A DNA stretch of 64,000 nt from Roseomonas sp. GC11 (GTDB taxonomy: Bacteria > Pseudomonadota > Alphaproteobacteria > Acetobacterales > Acetobacteraceae), in contig NZ_JANFNY010000008.1 in assembly GCF_024437745.1 (NCBI RefSeq), forward strand, positions 19,304-83,303, read 5' to 3'. Positions 48,621 through 57,757 of this stretch are shown piece after piece (the first letter of the stretch is position 1; each line of letters opens with the position of its first letter). The position numbers were made by a program, and so were the translations under genes. Below the pieces are notes generated by a model. That model was not told the DNA's origin. It ran no database searches and saw only the letters and a program-made list of their open reading frames with translations.

Positions 48621-49631
48621 TCAGGAAGCGAAGGTCCGCGGCAGGAAGCCCACCAGCTCCTCGGCCCTGGTCACGATCGGCTCGGCGATCTCCGCCGCCT
48701 TGCGGGCGCCCTTGCGCAGCTCGGCATCCACCGCCGCCGGGTCGTCCAGCAGGCGCTGCATCTCAGACTGGATCGGGCCAAGATGCGCCACCAGCGCATC
48801 GGTCAGCACACCCTTGAAGGTGCCGAAGCCCTGGCCCTCATGCTGGCGCAGCACCTCGGCCGGGGAAGTGCCGGTGATGGCGGCCAGGATGCCCACCAGG
48901 TTGCGCGCCTCGGGCCGCGCCTCCAGGCCGGACATCTCGCCGGGCAGCGGCTCCGGGTCGGTCTTGGCGCGGCGGATCTTCAGGGCGATGGCATCGGCAT
49001 CATCCGTCAGGTTGATGCGCGACTGGTCGGAAGGGTCCGACTTGCTCATCTTGCGGGTGCCATCGCGCAGCGACATGACGCGCGCCGCCACGCCCTGGAT
49101 GATCGGCTCGATCACCGGGAAGAATTCCACCCCGTAATCGTGGTTGAACTTCTGGGCGATGTCGTTCGCCAGCTCAAGGTGCTGCTTCTGGTCCTCGCCC
49201 ACCGGCACGCGCGTGGCGTGGTAGGCCAGGATGTCGGCCGCCATCAGGTTGGGATAGACATAGAGGCCGGCACCGGCATTCTCCCGGTCCTTGCCCGCCT
49301 TGTCCTTGAACTGCGTCATGCGGTTCAGCCAGCCGATGCGGGCGACGCAGTTGAAGATCCAGGCCAGCCGGGTATGCGCGTGGACATGGCTCTGGACGAA
49401 GAGGGTGCACTTGTCCGGCGTCACGCCGCAGGCGATCAGCGCCGCCGCCATCTCGCGCGTCTGGCGGGACAGCTCCTTTGGGTCGAAGGGCTGGGTGATC
49501 GCATGCAGGTCCACCACCGAGTAGATGCACTCATGGTCTTCCATCATGGGCACCCAGTTGCGGATGGCGCCCAGGTAGTTGCCCAGGGTGGGGATGCCGG
49601 AGGGCTGGATCCCGGAGAACACACGCTGCAT
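48621..49631 (-). CDS. trpS: Tryptophan-tRNA ligase
   Basis: 336 residues, class I. The HIGH-type motif is TLGN within [17 protein letters not shown], and KMSKS is intact in [32 protein letters not shown] carries the tryptophan and ATP pocket residues. Usual bacterial length. The gene stands alone on the minus strand; a 165-base gap separates it from the divergent phospholipase D gene, containing nothing that was recognised beyond possible promoters. Confidence 0.97.
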   Translation of the reverse strand: MQRVFSGIQPSGIPTLGNYLGAIRNWVPMMEDHECIYSVVDLHAITQPFDPKELSRQTREMAAALIACGVTPDKCTLFVQSHVHAHTRLAWIFNCVARIGWLNRMTQFKDKAGKDRENAGAGLYVYPNLMAADILAYHATRVPVGEDQKQHLELANDIAQKFNHDYGVEFFPVIEPIIQGVAARVMSLRDGTRKMSKSDPSDQSRINLTDDADAIALKIRRAKTDPEPLPGEMSGLEARPEARNLVGILAAITGTSPAEVLRQHEGQGFGTFKGVLTDALVAHLGPIQSEMQRLLDDPAAVDAELRKGARKAAEIAEPIVTRAEELVGFLPRTFAS

Positions 49632-49796
49632 CGAAGAAACCTTTCGGGCCTGGCGGCTGCGTGATCCCGCGCGGCGGGCGCCACGTCAAGCCATCGGCGC
49701 CGCGCGCCGGCCGGGCATGGCACCACCAGGGCATTTTCGTGTGAGCAGGCACCGCCCGGCGCAGACTTTCCGCCCGCTGCGGCGTTGCCGCGGGTG

Positions 49797-52052
49797 ATGG
49801 CCGACCCGAGCGACACCCTCCTCTCCCCCCCGGCGCCCCCGCAGGACGGCGCCTCCCTGCTGCGGCCCGGGCGCAATGTCTGGCGCATCGCCCAGGCCCG
49901 CCGCGCCGCCGTGCTGGTGGATGGCGCCACCTATTACGGCGCCCTGCGCGAGGCGATGAAACGCGCCCGCGACACCATCCTGGTCGCCGGCTGGGACATC
50001 GACAGCCGCACCCCCCTGGTCGGCCCCGAGGGCGAGGCGAAGGACGGGCTGCCCGCCCAGCTCGGCCCCTTCCTGGCAGCGCTGGCGGCGCGGCGGCCCA
50101 ATCTGCGGGTGAAGCTGCTGCTGTGGGACTATTCCATGCTCTACGCGCTGGAGCGGGAATTGCTGCCGGCGCTGCGCCTACAATGGAACACCCCGCCCCA
50201 GGTGGAGCTCTGCCTGGATGACGAGGTGGCCTTCGGCGCCTCCCACCACCAGAAGATCGCCATCGTGGATGATGCCCTGGCCTTTTCCGGCGGGCTGGAT
50301 CTGACGATCCGCCGCTGGGACACGCCGGAGCACAGGCCGGAGAACCCCCACCGGGTGGACCCCGGCGATGTCAGCTACCCCCCCTTCCACGACATCCAGA
50401 TGATGGTCGATGGCGAGGCCGCCACGGCCCTGGCCGCGCTGTTCCGCGACCGCTGGTCACGCGCCGCCTGCGAGGACCTGCCGCCCCCCGCCCCGCGCCC
50501 GGCCACGGCACCCGACCTCTGGCCGCGCCATGTCGCGCCGGATTTCCGGGATGCGCCCATCGGCATCGCCCGCACCCACGGCAGCTTCCAGGGCGAGCCG
50601 GAGGTGCGGGAGGTGGAACGCCTCTTCGAGGACATGATCGGCGGCGCCGAGCACAGCCTCTACATCGAGAACCAGTTCCTCACCCATCTGGGCCTGGCGC
50701 GGCGGCTGGCGGCGCGGCTGGCGGAGCGGCCGGGGCTGGAGGTGGTGATCCTCGGCCCCCGCACCCATCACACCTGGCTGGAGCACCGCACCATGCTGGC
50801 CGGGCGCATCCGCTTCATGGAAGTGCTGCGGCAGGCGGGCGTGGCGGAGCGGGTGCGGCTGCTCTGCCCGCAGGCCGGGCTGCGCCACCCCCAGGCGGCG
50901 GACATCATGGTGCATGCCAAGCTGATGATCGCCGATGACCGGCTGCTGCGCGTCGGCTCGGCCAATCTCTGCAACCGCTCCATGGGCACGGACAGCGAGT
51001 GCGATCTGGTGGTGGAGGCACGGGACACCGCCACGCGGCAGGCCATCGCCGCCGTGCAGGACCGGCTGCTGGCCGAGCATCTGGGGGCCAGCCCGGCCCA
51101 GGTGGCGGCGCTGCGCCAGGGGGGCGGGCTGTTCCGCGCCATCGACGGGCTGGCCGGCCGGGCCCGCCAGCTCCGCCCCATCGAGGATGGCCGGCTGGAG
51201 GAAGGCGAGGGCCTGCCGCAGATCGAGGCGGTGGCCGACCCGGCGCGCGCCCTCGGCACCACCACCCTGCTGGCCGACTTCACGGCGGAGGATGGCACGC
51301 CGCACGGCCTGCCGCTCTGGCTGCGGGTGCTGCTGGTGGTGGCGCCCGTCGCGCTGCTGGGGCTGGCCTGGCACTCCACGCCGCTCTCCGCCCTGCTGCA
51401 TCCGGGGACTTTCAGCGCCTCCCTGCAGAATGCCAGCGGGCCGCTGGGGCCGCTTCTGGCGCTCGGCCTGTTCATGGTGCTGGGGCTGGTCGCCTTCCCG
51501 GTGAATGTGCTGATCCTGGCGACGGCGGCGGCCTTCGGCCTCTGGCCAGGGCTGCTTTACGCCGGGGCGGGGGCGCTGATCAGCGCCTTCCTGACCTATC
51601 TGCTCGGCCGCCGCGCCGGCACGGGGCTGCTGCGCAAGCTGGCCGGGCCGCGCATCAACCGCATCAGCCGCGCCATCTCGCGCAATGGCATCCTGGCGGT
51701 GACGATGGTGCGGCTGATGCCCGTGGCACCCTTTACCCTGGTCAATCTGGTCGCGGGCGCCATGCGCATCCCGCTGTTCGACTACATGGCGGGCACGGCG
51801 CTGGGGCTGGCGCCCGGGCTCGTGCTCATGACGGCGCTGGGGGACCGGCTGCTGCGCATCCTCACCGATCCCTCGGCCGGCGACATGCTGGGCTTCGCCC
51901 TGGTGCTGGTGGCCTGGGGCGGGCTGTCCTACGGGCTGCAGAGCCTGGTCTCCTGGTTCCGCCGCCGCGCCGCCCGCCATGCCGCCCGCCGGGAGGCGGA
52001 GCAGGGGGCAGAGGAGGGAGCGCAGGAGGAGGAAGGCGGGCTGCCCGCATGA
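49797..52052 (+). CDS. Phospholipase D-like protein fused to a VTT (DedA/TVP38-type) membrane domain
   Basis: 751 residues. Two HKD motifs form one PLD active site: HHQKIAIVDD (His151, Lys153, Asp158) with SGGLDLT, and HAKLMIADD (His373, Lys375, Asp380) with GSANLCNRS. The PLD part (about 30-460) resembles cardiolipin-synthase/PLD-type phosphatidyltransferases. After a linker, residues about 510-730 form five to six membrane helices of the VTT family, with FPVNVLILATAAAFG and VRLMPVAPFTLVNLVAGA. VTT proteins move lipids between leaflets, so this fusion may couple lipid hydrolysis or transfer with transport (inference). The tail is Glu/Arg-rich. ATG at 49797. Coupled by ATGA to an EEP-family gene. 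Confidence 0.9.
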   Translation: MADPSDTLLSPPAPPQDGASLLRPGRNVWRIAQARRAAVLVDGATYYGALREAMKRARDTILVAGWDIDSRTPLVGPEGEAKDGLPAQLGPFLAALAARRPNLRVKLLLWDYSMLYALERELLPALRLQWNTPPQVELCLDDEVAFGASHHQKIAIVDDALAFSGGLDLTIRRWDTPEHRPENPHRVDPGDVSYPPFHDIQMMVDGEAATALAALFRDRWSRAACEDLPPPAPRPATAPDLWPRHVAPDFRDAPIGIARTHGSFQGEPEVREVERLFEDMIGGAEHSLYIENQFLTHLGLARRLAARLAERPGLEVVILGPRTHHTWLEHRTMLAGRIRFMEVLRQAGVAERVRLLCPQAGLRHPQAADIMVHAKLMIADDRLLRVGSANLCNRSMGTDSECDLVVEARDTATRQAIAAVQDRLLAEHLGASPAQVAALRQGGGLFRAIDGLAGRARQLRPIEDGRLEEGEGLPQIEAVADPARALGTTTLLADFTAEDGTPHGLPLWLRVLLVVAPVALLGLAWHSTPLSALLHPGTFSASLQNASGPLGPLLALGLFMVLGLVAFPVNVLILATAAAFGLWPGLLYAGAGALISAFLTYLLGRRAGTGLLRKLAGPRINRISRAISRNGILAVTMVRLMPVAPFTLVNLVAGAMRIPLFDYMAGTALGLAPGLVLMTALGDRLLRILTDPSAGDMLGFALVLVAWGGLSYGLQSLVSWFRRRAARHAARREAEQGAEEGAQEEEGGLPA

Positions 52053-52771
52053 TCCTGCGGGCGATGACCTGGAACATCCATGCCGGGATCGGCGGCGATG
52101 GCCGCTATGACCTGGAGCGCGTGCTGCGGCTGATCCGCCGCCACGGGCCGGACATCCTGGCGGTGCAGGAGATCGACAGCCGCTCGCCGGGCCGCCTCCC
52201 CTGCCCCTTCGCGGCGCTGCGCGCGGAGTTCGGCGGGCATGCGCTGGTGGCGGAGACGCTGCGCGGCCACGGCGGTGCCTATGGCCATATGCTGCTCAGC
52301 CGCTGGCCGCTGCATGCGGCCGCGCGGCATGACCTCTCCGTGCCGGGGCGGGAACCGCGTGCCGCCCTCGCCGCCCGGCTGGAGACGCCGGCGGGCGGGC
52401 TGGGGCTGGTGGCGGCGCATCTCGGCCTGTGCTGGCGCGAGCGCGCGCGGCAGGCGCGGCGCCTGGCTACCCTGGCGCGGGCCATGCCCGGGCCGCTGGT
52501 GGTGCTGGGCGACTTCAACGACTGGAGCTGGCGCGGCCCGGTCTGGCGCGCCCTGGCGCCGCTGCTGCCGGGGCGCACGGCGCTGCGCAGCTTCCCCGCC
52601 CGCCGCCCGCTGCTGCGGCTGGATGAGATCTTCTGCCGGCCGGCCACCCTGCTGAGTGCGAGCTGGCGCGATCCCGCGGCCGCCCTGGCCTCGGACCACC
52701 TGCCGGTGCTGGCGGAGCTGGATCTGGCCCGGCTGGCGGAGAATAGTCCGCGGCACGGACGCGACAATTGA
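52049..52771 (+). CDS. Endonuclease/exonuclease/phosphatase (EEP) family protein
   Basis: 240 residues. Metal-dependent phosphoesterase motifs are present: TWNIHAGIGGDGRYD, LAVQEIDSRS, AAHLGLCWRERARQ, LGDFNDWSWRG and SDHLPVLAELDL. The fold covers exonuclease III, DNase I, sphingomyelinases and inositol phosphatases. Pairing with a PLD-like lipid enzyme makes a lipid phosphodiesterase role plausible, but this is inference. The start ATG overlaps the preceding stop (ATGA). No signal peptide, so the protein is cytoplasmic. Confidence 0.88.
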   Translation: MILRAMTWNIHAGIGGDGRYDLERVLRLIRRHGPDILAVQEIDSRSPGRLPCPFAALRAEFGGHALVAETLRGHGGAYGHMLLSRWPLHAAARHDLSVPGREPRAALAARLETPAGGLGLVAAHLGLCWRERARQARRLATLARAMPGPLVVLGDFNDWSWRGPVWRALAPLLPGRTALRSFPARRPLLRLDEIFCRPATLLSASWRDPAAALASDHLPVLAELDLARLAENSPRHGRDN

Positions 52772-52891
52772 GAAGAGACTTCCCGAATTGCGCCTTCAAT
52801 CTTAAAAAAGAAACAGGGAAAGAGATTGGCCCCACCCAGGGGCTGTGGCAGGATTCCTGCACCTCTGGTCCTGTATCGCAGAGGCGCGTTT

Positions 52892-52897
52892 GGAGGG
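52892..52897 (+). promoter_or_regulatory. Ribosome binding site supporting a GTG start
   Basis: GGAGGG lies four bases upstream of the in-frame GTG at 52902 and is the best site near the start of the TPR gene; the alternative GTG at 52845 has none. Confidence 0.45.
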
Positions 52898-52901
52898 CCT
52901 G

Positions 52902-55556
52902 GTGCCGCATCCGGAATTCATCGGGGCACGACCCCTCGAGGCATGGCCCCGCCGGGCGCCACAGCGTTCCATCCCTGGCGACCTCAGCCGCCGGCACGCC
53001 GCCGCCACGTGGCCCCTCTCCGGGCTCTTCCTGCCCTGGCGGCCCGGCCCCTGGGCGGGCGCCGGCCTCTGCCTGCTGCTGCTCTGCCAGCCCGCCGCGG
53101 CGCAGGCGCCGGCCGATTCGCCAGCCCCCCCGCGCGCCGAGGGAGGCAGCGCCGTCACCCTGCTGCTCGACCAGGCGAGCTACTGGCAGGCGCAGAACCG
53201 GCCGGACGCGGCGCTGCAATCGCTGGAACGCCTGCTGCGGCTGCAGCCCAACGACACCCGTGCCCTGGCCATGGCGGCGCAGGTGGCGGCCTCGGCGGGC
53301 GATGCCGAGCAGGCGCAAGCCTACCTGAACCGCCTCGCCGCCGTCGCCCCCGGCAGCCAGGAACTGGCCCGCGCGCGCAGCGCCATGCGGGCCACCGCCG
53401 TGGATCAGGCGGGCCTCGCCGAGGCGCGGCAGCTGGCGCAGTCCGGCCGCGGGCGGGAGGCACTGCTGCGCTACCGCGCCGCCTTCGGCACCAACGAGGT
53501 GCCGGATGCCTTCGCCGTCGAATACTACCTGACCCAGGCCGGCCTCTCCGCCGATGATTTCCGCGAGGCGCGGCGCGGCCTGGAGGCGGCGGCGCAGCGC
53601 CAGCCGGACAACCAGCGCATGAAGCTGGCCGTGGCCCAGCTTCTCACCTTCCGCGAGACCACCCGGCCCCAGGGCATCGAGCAGCTCCGCGCCCTGGCCA
53701 CCCAGCCGGAGACGGCCAGCGCCGCCCGCGCCGCGTGGCGGCAGGCGCTGCTCTGGCTTGGCCCGGGCGGCGAGGCGCTGGCGGCGCTCGAGCAGTATCG
53801 CAGCCAGTTCCCCGGCGACCAGGAAATCGACGCCCGCTATGAGGAGGTCCGCCACTATGGCCAGGACCCCAATTACGAGACGCGGCAGGCGGCCTATGAC
53901 GCGCTGTCCTCCCAGCGGCTCTCGGCGGCGGAAAGCGGCTTCACCACCGCGCTCGATGCCAACCCCAATGATGTCGACTCGCTGATGGGCCTCGCCATTC
54001 TGCGCCGCCGGCAGAACCGGGACGCGGAATGGCGCGCCCTGCTGGCCCGCGCGGTGGCCCTGGCGCCGGAACGGGAGGCGGAGTTCAACCGCACCCTGGG
54101 CCTTGGCCAGGGCGGGCGGCCGGTGGCTGCGAACCTGCCGCAGACCCCGGCGCTGATGGCGCGGCAGGCCTTCCAGCGCCGCGCTTATGACGAGGCCGAG
54201 CGGCAGGCCCAGCGCGCCATCGCCAGCCACTCCGCCAATGAGCAGCTGGAAGGCACGCTGGTGCTGGCGCAGCTGGCCCTGCAGCGCGGCGAATGGGCGG
54301 TGGCCGAGGCCAGCTTCCGCGACGCGCTGAACCGCCGCCCCTCCTCGCGCGAGGCACAGGCGGGGCTCTACACCACGCTGGAGCGCCAGGGCCGCTGGCC
54401 GGAGGCCGATGCCATGGCCCAGGCCACCGGCTTCGTGCCGCCGCGCGGCTTCGCCGCCGGCCGCGCCGCCGGGCTGCGCCAGGCCGCCGAGCGCGAGAGC
54501 GACCCGGACCGCGCCGTGGCCCTGCTGCAACAGGGCCTCGCGGTGGACCCCGGCAATGTCTGGGTGGCGCATGACCTGGTGCGCCGCCTGCGCGCCCAGG
54601 GCCGCCCCGCCGAAGCGGCGGAAGCCGAGCGCAATCTGGCCGCCCTGGGCACGCCGGATGCGCTCTATGCCGCCGCCCTGCTCGCCGCCTCCGAGGAGCG
54701 TGAGCGCGATGTGGTGGAGCGGCTGGGCCGCGTCCCCGCCAATGCCCGCACGGCCGAGATGAAAACCATGCTGGAGGGCGCGCGCATCCGGCTGGAGGTG
54801 GCGCAGTGGGAGGCGCAGCTGGCCAACCCGGCCAGCCGTCCGGCGGCGCAGCAGGCGCTGCTGGCCATTGCCGCCCGGCGCGACCCCAGCGGGCAGAGCG
54901 GCGCCGCAGTGATCCGCGCCTTCGGACGGGCCAGGATGCCGGAGGCCGCCCGCGCCGCGCTGCGTCTGGCCGCCAGCGGGCCGACACTCGGCATCGATGC
55001 CCGCCTGCAGATGGGCGGCGCGCTGCTGGAAGCGAAGCTGCGTGACGAGGCCGCCGCCCTGCTCGCCGCCCTCGACACCGCATCGCTGAGCGGGCCGCAG
55101 CGCGGGCAGTTGCAGGGCATGCGCAACGGGCTGGTGGTCAGCGCCGCCGATGACTACGCCGCCAAGGGCGATATCGCCTCCGCCTCCGCCCTGCTCGGCC
55201 CGGCCCTGCAGAACGACCCGGAGAACCCGGCCCTGCTGCTCTCCCTGGCGCGGCTCAACCTGAAGGCCGGATATCCCGCCGAGAGCCAGCGCATCGCCGA
55301 GGCCGTGCTGCAGGCGAAGCCGGACAGCCTGGAAGCCCTGATGACCGCCGGCGAGGCCGCCCTGGCACAGCGGCAATGGTCGCGCGCGGACCAGCTGGTC
55401 AGCGCCGGGCTGCGGCAATATCCCTCCAGCATCCCGCTCTACATGATGGAGGCCCGGCTGGCCCGGGCGCAGAATGACAGCCGCCGCGCCGAACGGGCCC
55501 TGACCACGGCGCAGCGTCTGCGCATGGCGCAGTTGCAGACCAGCGCCCTGCCCTGA
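52902..55556 (+). CDS. BcsC-like tetratricopeptide repeat periplasmic protein, without outer-membrane barrel
   Basis: 884 residues from the GTG at 52902; 903 if GTG 52845 is used. Both leave about 50 or more residues before a hydrophobic signal-like stretch (AGAGLCLLLLCQPAAAQA), so the true start may lie even later. Many TPR units follow. The block AEARQLAQSGRGREALLRYR, YYLTQAGLSADDFREARRGLE and LLTFRETTRPQGIEQLRALA matches the N-terminal half of cellulose-synthase subunit BcsC. BcsC ends in a beta-barrel that exports glucan; here the gene stops after the TPR part (TTAQRLRMAQLQTSALP). The protein probably works as a periplasmic scaffold for a secreted polysaccharide. Two following genes add acetylation-type functions. 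Confidence 0.78.
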   Translation: MPHPEFIGARPLEAWPRRAPQRSIPGDLSRRHAAATWPLSGLFLPWRPGPWAGAGLCLLLLCQPAAAQAPADSPAPPRAEGGSAVTLLLDQASYWQAQNRPDAALQSLERLLRLQPNDTRALAMAAQVAASAGDAEQAQAYLNRLAAVAPGSQELARARSAMRATAVDQAGLAEARQLAQSGRGREALLRYRAAFGTNEVPDAFAVEYYLTQAGLSADDFREARRGLEAAAQRQPDNQRMKLAVAQLLTFRETTRPQGIEQLRALATQPETASAARAAWRQALLWLGPGGEALAALEQYRSQFPGDQEIDARYEEVRHYGQDPNYETRQAAYDALSSQRLSAAESGFTTALDANPNDVDSLMGLAILRRRQNRDAEWRALLARAVALAPEREAEFNRTLGLGQGGRPVAANLPQTPALMARQAFQRRAYDEAERQAQRAIASHSANEQLEGTLVLAQLALQRGEWAVAEASFRDALNRRPSSREAQAGLYTTLERQGRWPEADAMAQATGFVPPRGFAAGRAAGLRQAAERESDPDRAVALLQQGLAVDPGNVWVAHDLVRRLRAQGRPAEAAEAERNLAALGTPDALYAAALLAASEERERDVVERLGRVPANARTAEMKTMLEGARIRLEVAQWEAQLANPASRPAAQQALLAIAARRDPSGQSGAAVIRAFGRARMPEAARAALRLAASGPTLGIDARLQMGGALLEAKLRDEAAALLAALDTASLSGPQRGQLQGMRNGLVVSAADDYAAKGDIASASALLGPALQNDPENPALLLSLARLNLKAGYPAESQRIAEAVLQAKPDSLEALMTAGEAALAQRQWSRADQLVSAGLRQYPSSIPLYMMEARLARAQNDSRRAERALTTAQRLRMAQLQTSALP

Positions 55557-55626
55557 GGCCCGCCGCCATGCTCCTCTCGCCTCCCATGCCCTCGCGGCGT
55601 CCCTGCTCCTTCAGCACAGGCCTTCC

Positions 55627-56319
55627 ATGATGCGCGCTTCCTCTCTCTGGCTCGGGCTCTGCATGGCCGGCTTCGCCGCCCTCTCCCTGCCGGGCGGCCC
55701 GGCCCAGGCCCAGCCCATGCTGTATGAGCAGCGCCTGCCGGAGGGCTTCGCCTTCGTCCGCTTCGCCAATACCCTGCCCGGCGCGGTGACGGTGAAGCCC
55801 GATTTCGGCGACCCGCTGGCCCTGAAGGCCGAAGGCGCCGGCCGCGTCACCGACTATATGGTGGCCGAGGATGTGGCGAAGCGCCCGGTGAAGATCAGCC
55901 TCACCGATGCCCGGGGCAGCGCGGAGGTCACCGTCACCATCCCCGGCGGCGGCTACAACACGGTGCTGCTGCAGCGCCAGGGCGAGGCCCTGCGCGCCGT
56001 GGTGATCAACGACAAGACCGAGTTCAACCAGGTGCGCGCGCGCCTCGCCTTCTACAACGCGGTGCCGGACTGCGCCGGCGGTGCGCTGGCGCTCGACCCC
56101 TCCGGGCAGTCGGTGTTCAGCCAGGTGGCGCCGGGCGCCGCCACGGCGCGCAGCACCAACCCGGCCAGCGCCCGGGTGGTGGCCAGCTGTGGCGGCCGCA
56201 AGGCGGCGGCGCTCGACCTCGGCAGGCTGGAGGCGGGCGGCCAGTACAGCGTCTGGCTGATGGCGCCCGATGGCAACCTGACCAGCTTCATGGTGCGCGA
56301 CCGGATCGCGCCGCGATGA
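55627..56319 (+). CDS. AlgF-like periplasmic protein (polysaccharide O-acetylation accessory)
   Basis: 230 residues with a signal peptide (cleavage near AQAQP). The mature start LYEQRLPEGFAFVRFANTLPG and the later RARLAFYNAVPDCAGGAL fit the AlgF family, whose members assist O-acetylation of alginate (AlgF) or of cellulose in Pseudomonas Wss clusters (WssG). Two beta-sandwich halves are suggested by repeated strand patterns. AlgF has no catalytic residues of its own; it needs AlgI-like (MBOAT) and AlgJ/X-like partners, which are not in the window. It starts 70 bases after the TPR gene and overlaps the SGNH gene by four bases. Confidence 0.7.
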   Translation: MMRASSLWLGLCMAGFAALSLPGGPAQAQPMLYEQRLPEGFAFVRFANTLPGAVTVKPDFGDPLALKAEGAGRVTDYMVAEDVAKRPVKISLTDARGSAEVTVTIPGGGYNTVLLQRQGEALRAVVINDKTEFNQVRARLAFYNAVPDCAGGALALDPSGQSVFSQVAPGAATARSTNPASARVVASCGGRKAAALDLGRLEAGGQYSVWLMAPDGNLTSFMVRDRIAPR

Positions 56320-57083
56320 GCGCCCGCCGCCCCGGCCTCATGGCCCTCCTGTCGCTCGGGGTGGCCCTGCTGGCCGGGGGCGGCGCCGCCTGGGCGCAGC
56401 CCGCCTGCCCCACCCTGCCCGCGCGCAGCCCCATGCCGCGCGAGGCCACGCCGGACTATCTCGCCGAGCCGAGCTGGCGCGGCCGCGTGGCGGAACTGGA
56501 CCGGCAGATCGCGGCCACCGACATGGCACGGGTGCAGACGGTCTTCCTGGGCGATTCGCTGGTGCAGGGCTGGTTCCCGGCGATCTTCCAGCAATTCTAC
56601 GCGCATCGCGCGGCGGCCAATCTCGGCGTGGGCGGGGATTTCACCCAGGGGCTGCTGGCCCGCCTGGCCCAGGGGCATTGGCCGGCCAGCCTGAGGCCGC
56701 GCCTCGCCGTGATCCTGATCGGCACCAACAACCTGCAATATGGCGGGGCGCCGGCGGATGTGGCGCTGGGCATCGCCGAGGCGGTGCGCTTCATCCGCGC
56801 CCGCTCGCCGCAGACACGCATCCTGCTGGTGGGGCTGCTGCCGCGTGGCGATACGGCGGCCGAACCGCTGCGCCGCGGCATCGAGCAGGTGAATGCCCTG
56901 ATCGCCCGCTGCGCCGACCAGAGCCATGTTTTTTTCAGTGATGCGGGGACGCTGCTGGTCGATGGCCAGGGGCGGCTCTCGCGCGATATCGCCTTCGATT
57001 CGCTGCACCTGACAATGGTGGGCTATGCCCTGCTCTCGGCCGGGCTGGAGGCACAGATCCGCCAGATTCTTGCCCTGCCTTGA
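56316..57083 (+). CDS. SGNH/GDSL-family periplasmic hydrolase
   Basis: 255 residues with a signal peptide (1-27, ends AWAQ). Block I GDSLVQGW holds catalytic Ser81, block II Gly is in NLGVGGDF, block III IGTNNL holds Asn, and block V DSLHLT holds Asp228 and His231, so the catalytic set is complete. Such enzymes deacetylate or transfer acetyl groups on glycans. Coupled by ATGA to the AlgF-like gene, it may take the place of AlgJ/AlgX in an acetyl-transfer chain or act as an acetyl-esterase (inference). Confidence 0.85.
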   Translation: MSARRPGLMALLSLGVALLAGGGAAWAQPACPTLPARSPMPREATPDYLAEPSWRGRVAELDRQIAATDMARVQTVFLGDSLVQGWFPAIFQQFYAHRAAANLGVGGDFTQGLLARLAQGHWPASLRPRLAVILIGTNNLQYGGAPADVALGIAEAVRFIRARSPQTRILLVGLLPRGDTAAEPLRRGIEQVNALIARCADQSHVFFSDAGTLLVDGQGRLSRDIAFDSLHLTMVGYALLSAGLEAQIRQILALP

Positions 57084-57242
57084 GGGGGCTTTGCCCCCTC
57101 AAACTCCCCCAGCAGGGGACAGGGTCCCCTGCACCCACCATCAGGGGGGACTTACAAATGGGTTTCCAAAGGCCTCAGGCCTTTGGTGGCTGCGCGGCAC
57201 TGCCGCGCAGGTTTGAGAGGGGCGAAGCCCCTCTCAAGAGCA
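57079..57242 (+). repeat. Dispersed hairpin repeat, family 1, copy C
   Basis: About 164 bases with the four hairpins of copy A, all intact, plus an extra perfect hairpin CTGCGCGGC/GCCGCGCAG (loop ACT) at 57190-57210, inserted between the third and fourth stems. It begins inside the stop region of the SGNH gene, whose TGA lies at the first stem (TTGAGGGGGC), and ends about 55 bases before the tRNA-Arg gene. Confidence 0.85.
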
Positions 57243-57257
57243 GTTCGCATCAAGATG

Positions 57258-57290
57258 AAAAAGCCCCCGCCCGGCAGGGCCGGGCGGGGG
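57258..57290 (-). terminator. Rho-independent terminator of the tRNA-Arg gene
   Basis: A 12 bp perfect stem (57264-57275 with 57279-57290, loop AGG) read on the minus strand is followed by CTTTTTC. It begins seven bases after the tRNA 3' end. Confidence 0.85.
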
Positions 57291-57296
57291 CGAATC

Positions 57297-57373
57297 TGGC
57301 GCACCCTGAGGGACTTGAACCCCCAACCAACCGGGTAGAAGCCGGTTGCTCTATCCAGTTGAGCTAAGGGTGC
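57297..57373 (-). tRNA. tRNA-Arg (anticodon TCT)
   Basis: 77 bases including an encoded CCA tail. Acceptor arms GCACCCT and AGGGTGC pair perfectly, with discriminator G. The D arm is GCTC...GAGC, the anticodon stem ACCGG/CCGGT encloses the loop CTTCTAC with anticodon TCT (reads AGA, and AGG by wobble), and the T arm is GGGGG-TTCAAGT-CCCTC. Confidence 0.97.
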
Positions 57374-57385
57374 GGGCTGGCTCCC

Positions 57386-57703
57386 TCAGTGGGTCCAGTT
57401 CTCGGCGCGGCCGTAGCGGAAATTGTCCGAATAGGATTTGGGCTTCAGCGCCGCGCCGGGGCGCGCTTCCTCGACCTCGTAGGGAATGCCGTGGGCCTTG
57501 GCATAGGCCTCGGCCGCCTCGCGGCTGGCGAAGCTGAGGCGGAGCTGCGCACGGGTGTCGCCAGAGCCGGTCCAGCCGGTCAGCGGATCCTGCCGGCGCG
57601 CCTCGGCGGGGGCGTAGACGAGCGTCCAGCTCCCCGTCTTGGCCTTGCCGGACTGCATGGCCGAGCGCGGCGGGCAGTGGATGCGGGCGAGGGCGAGGCT
57701 CAT
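57386..57703 (-). CDS. ETC complex I subunit, NDUFS4-like accessory subunit
   Basis: 105 residues. The whole protein matches the alphaproteobacterial/mitochondrial NDUFS4 (18 kDa) family: ARIHCPPRSAMQSGKAKTGSWTLVY, GWTGSGDTRAQLRLSFASREAAEAYAKAHG and PKSYSDNFRYGRAENWTH (given in parts). It is a peripheral subunit that steadies the N-module of NADH:ubiquinone oxidoreductase on the cytoplasmic side. It is separate from any nuo operon, as usual. It lies between two tRNA genes on the same strand. Confidence 0.93.
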   Translation of the reverse strand: MSLALARIHCPPRSAMQSGKAKTGSWTLVYAPAEARRQDPLTGWTGSGDTRAQLRLSFASREAAEAYAKAHGIPYEVEEARPGAALKPKSYSDNFRYGRAENWTH

Positions 57704-57757
57704 GCGCGTGCTTCCGGACTGTCGAGTTGGCGGGGAGTGGCCCGCCGGGAAAAGGTA

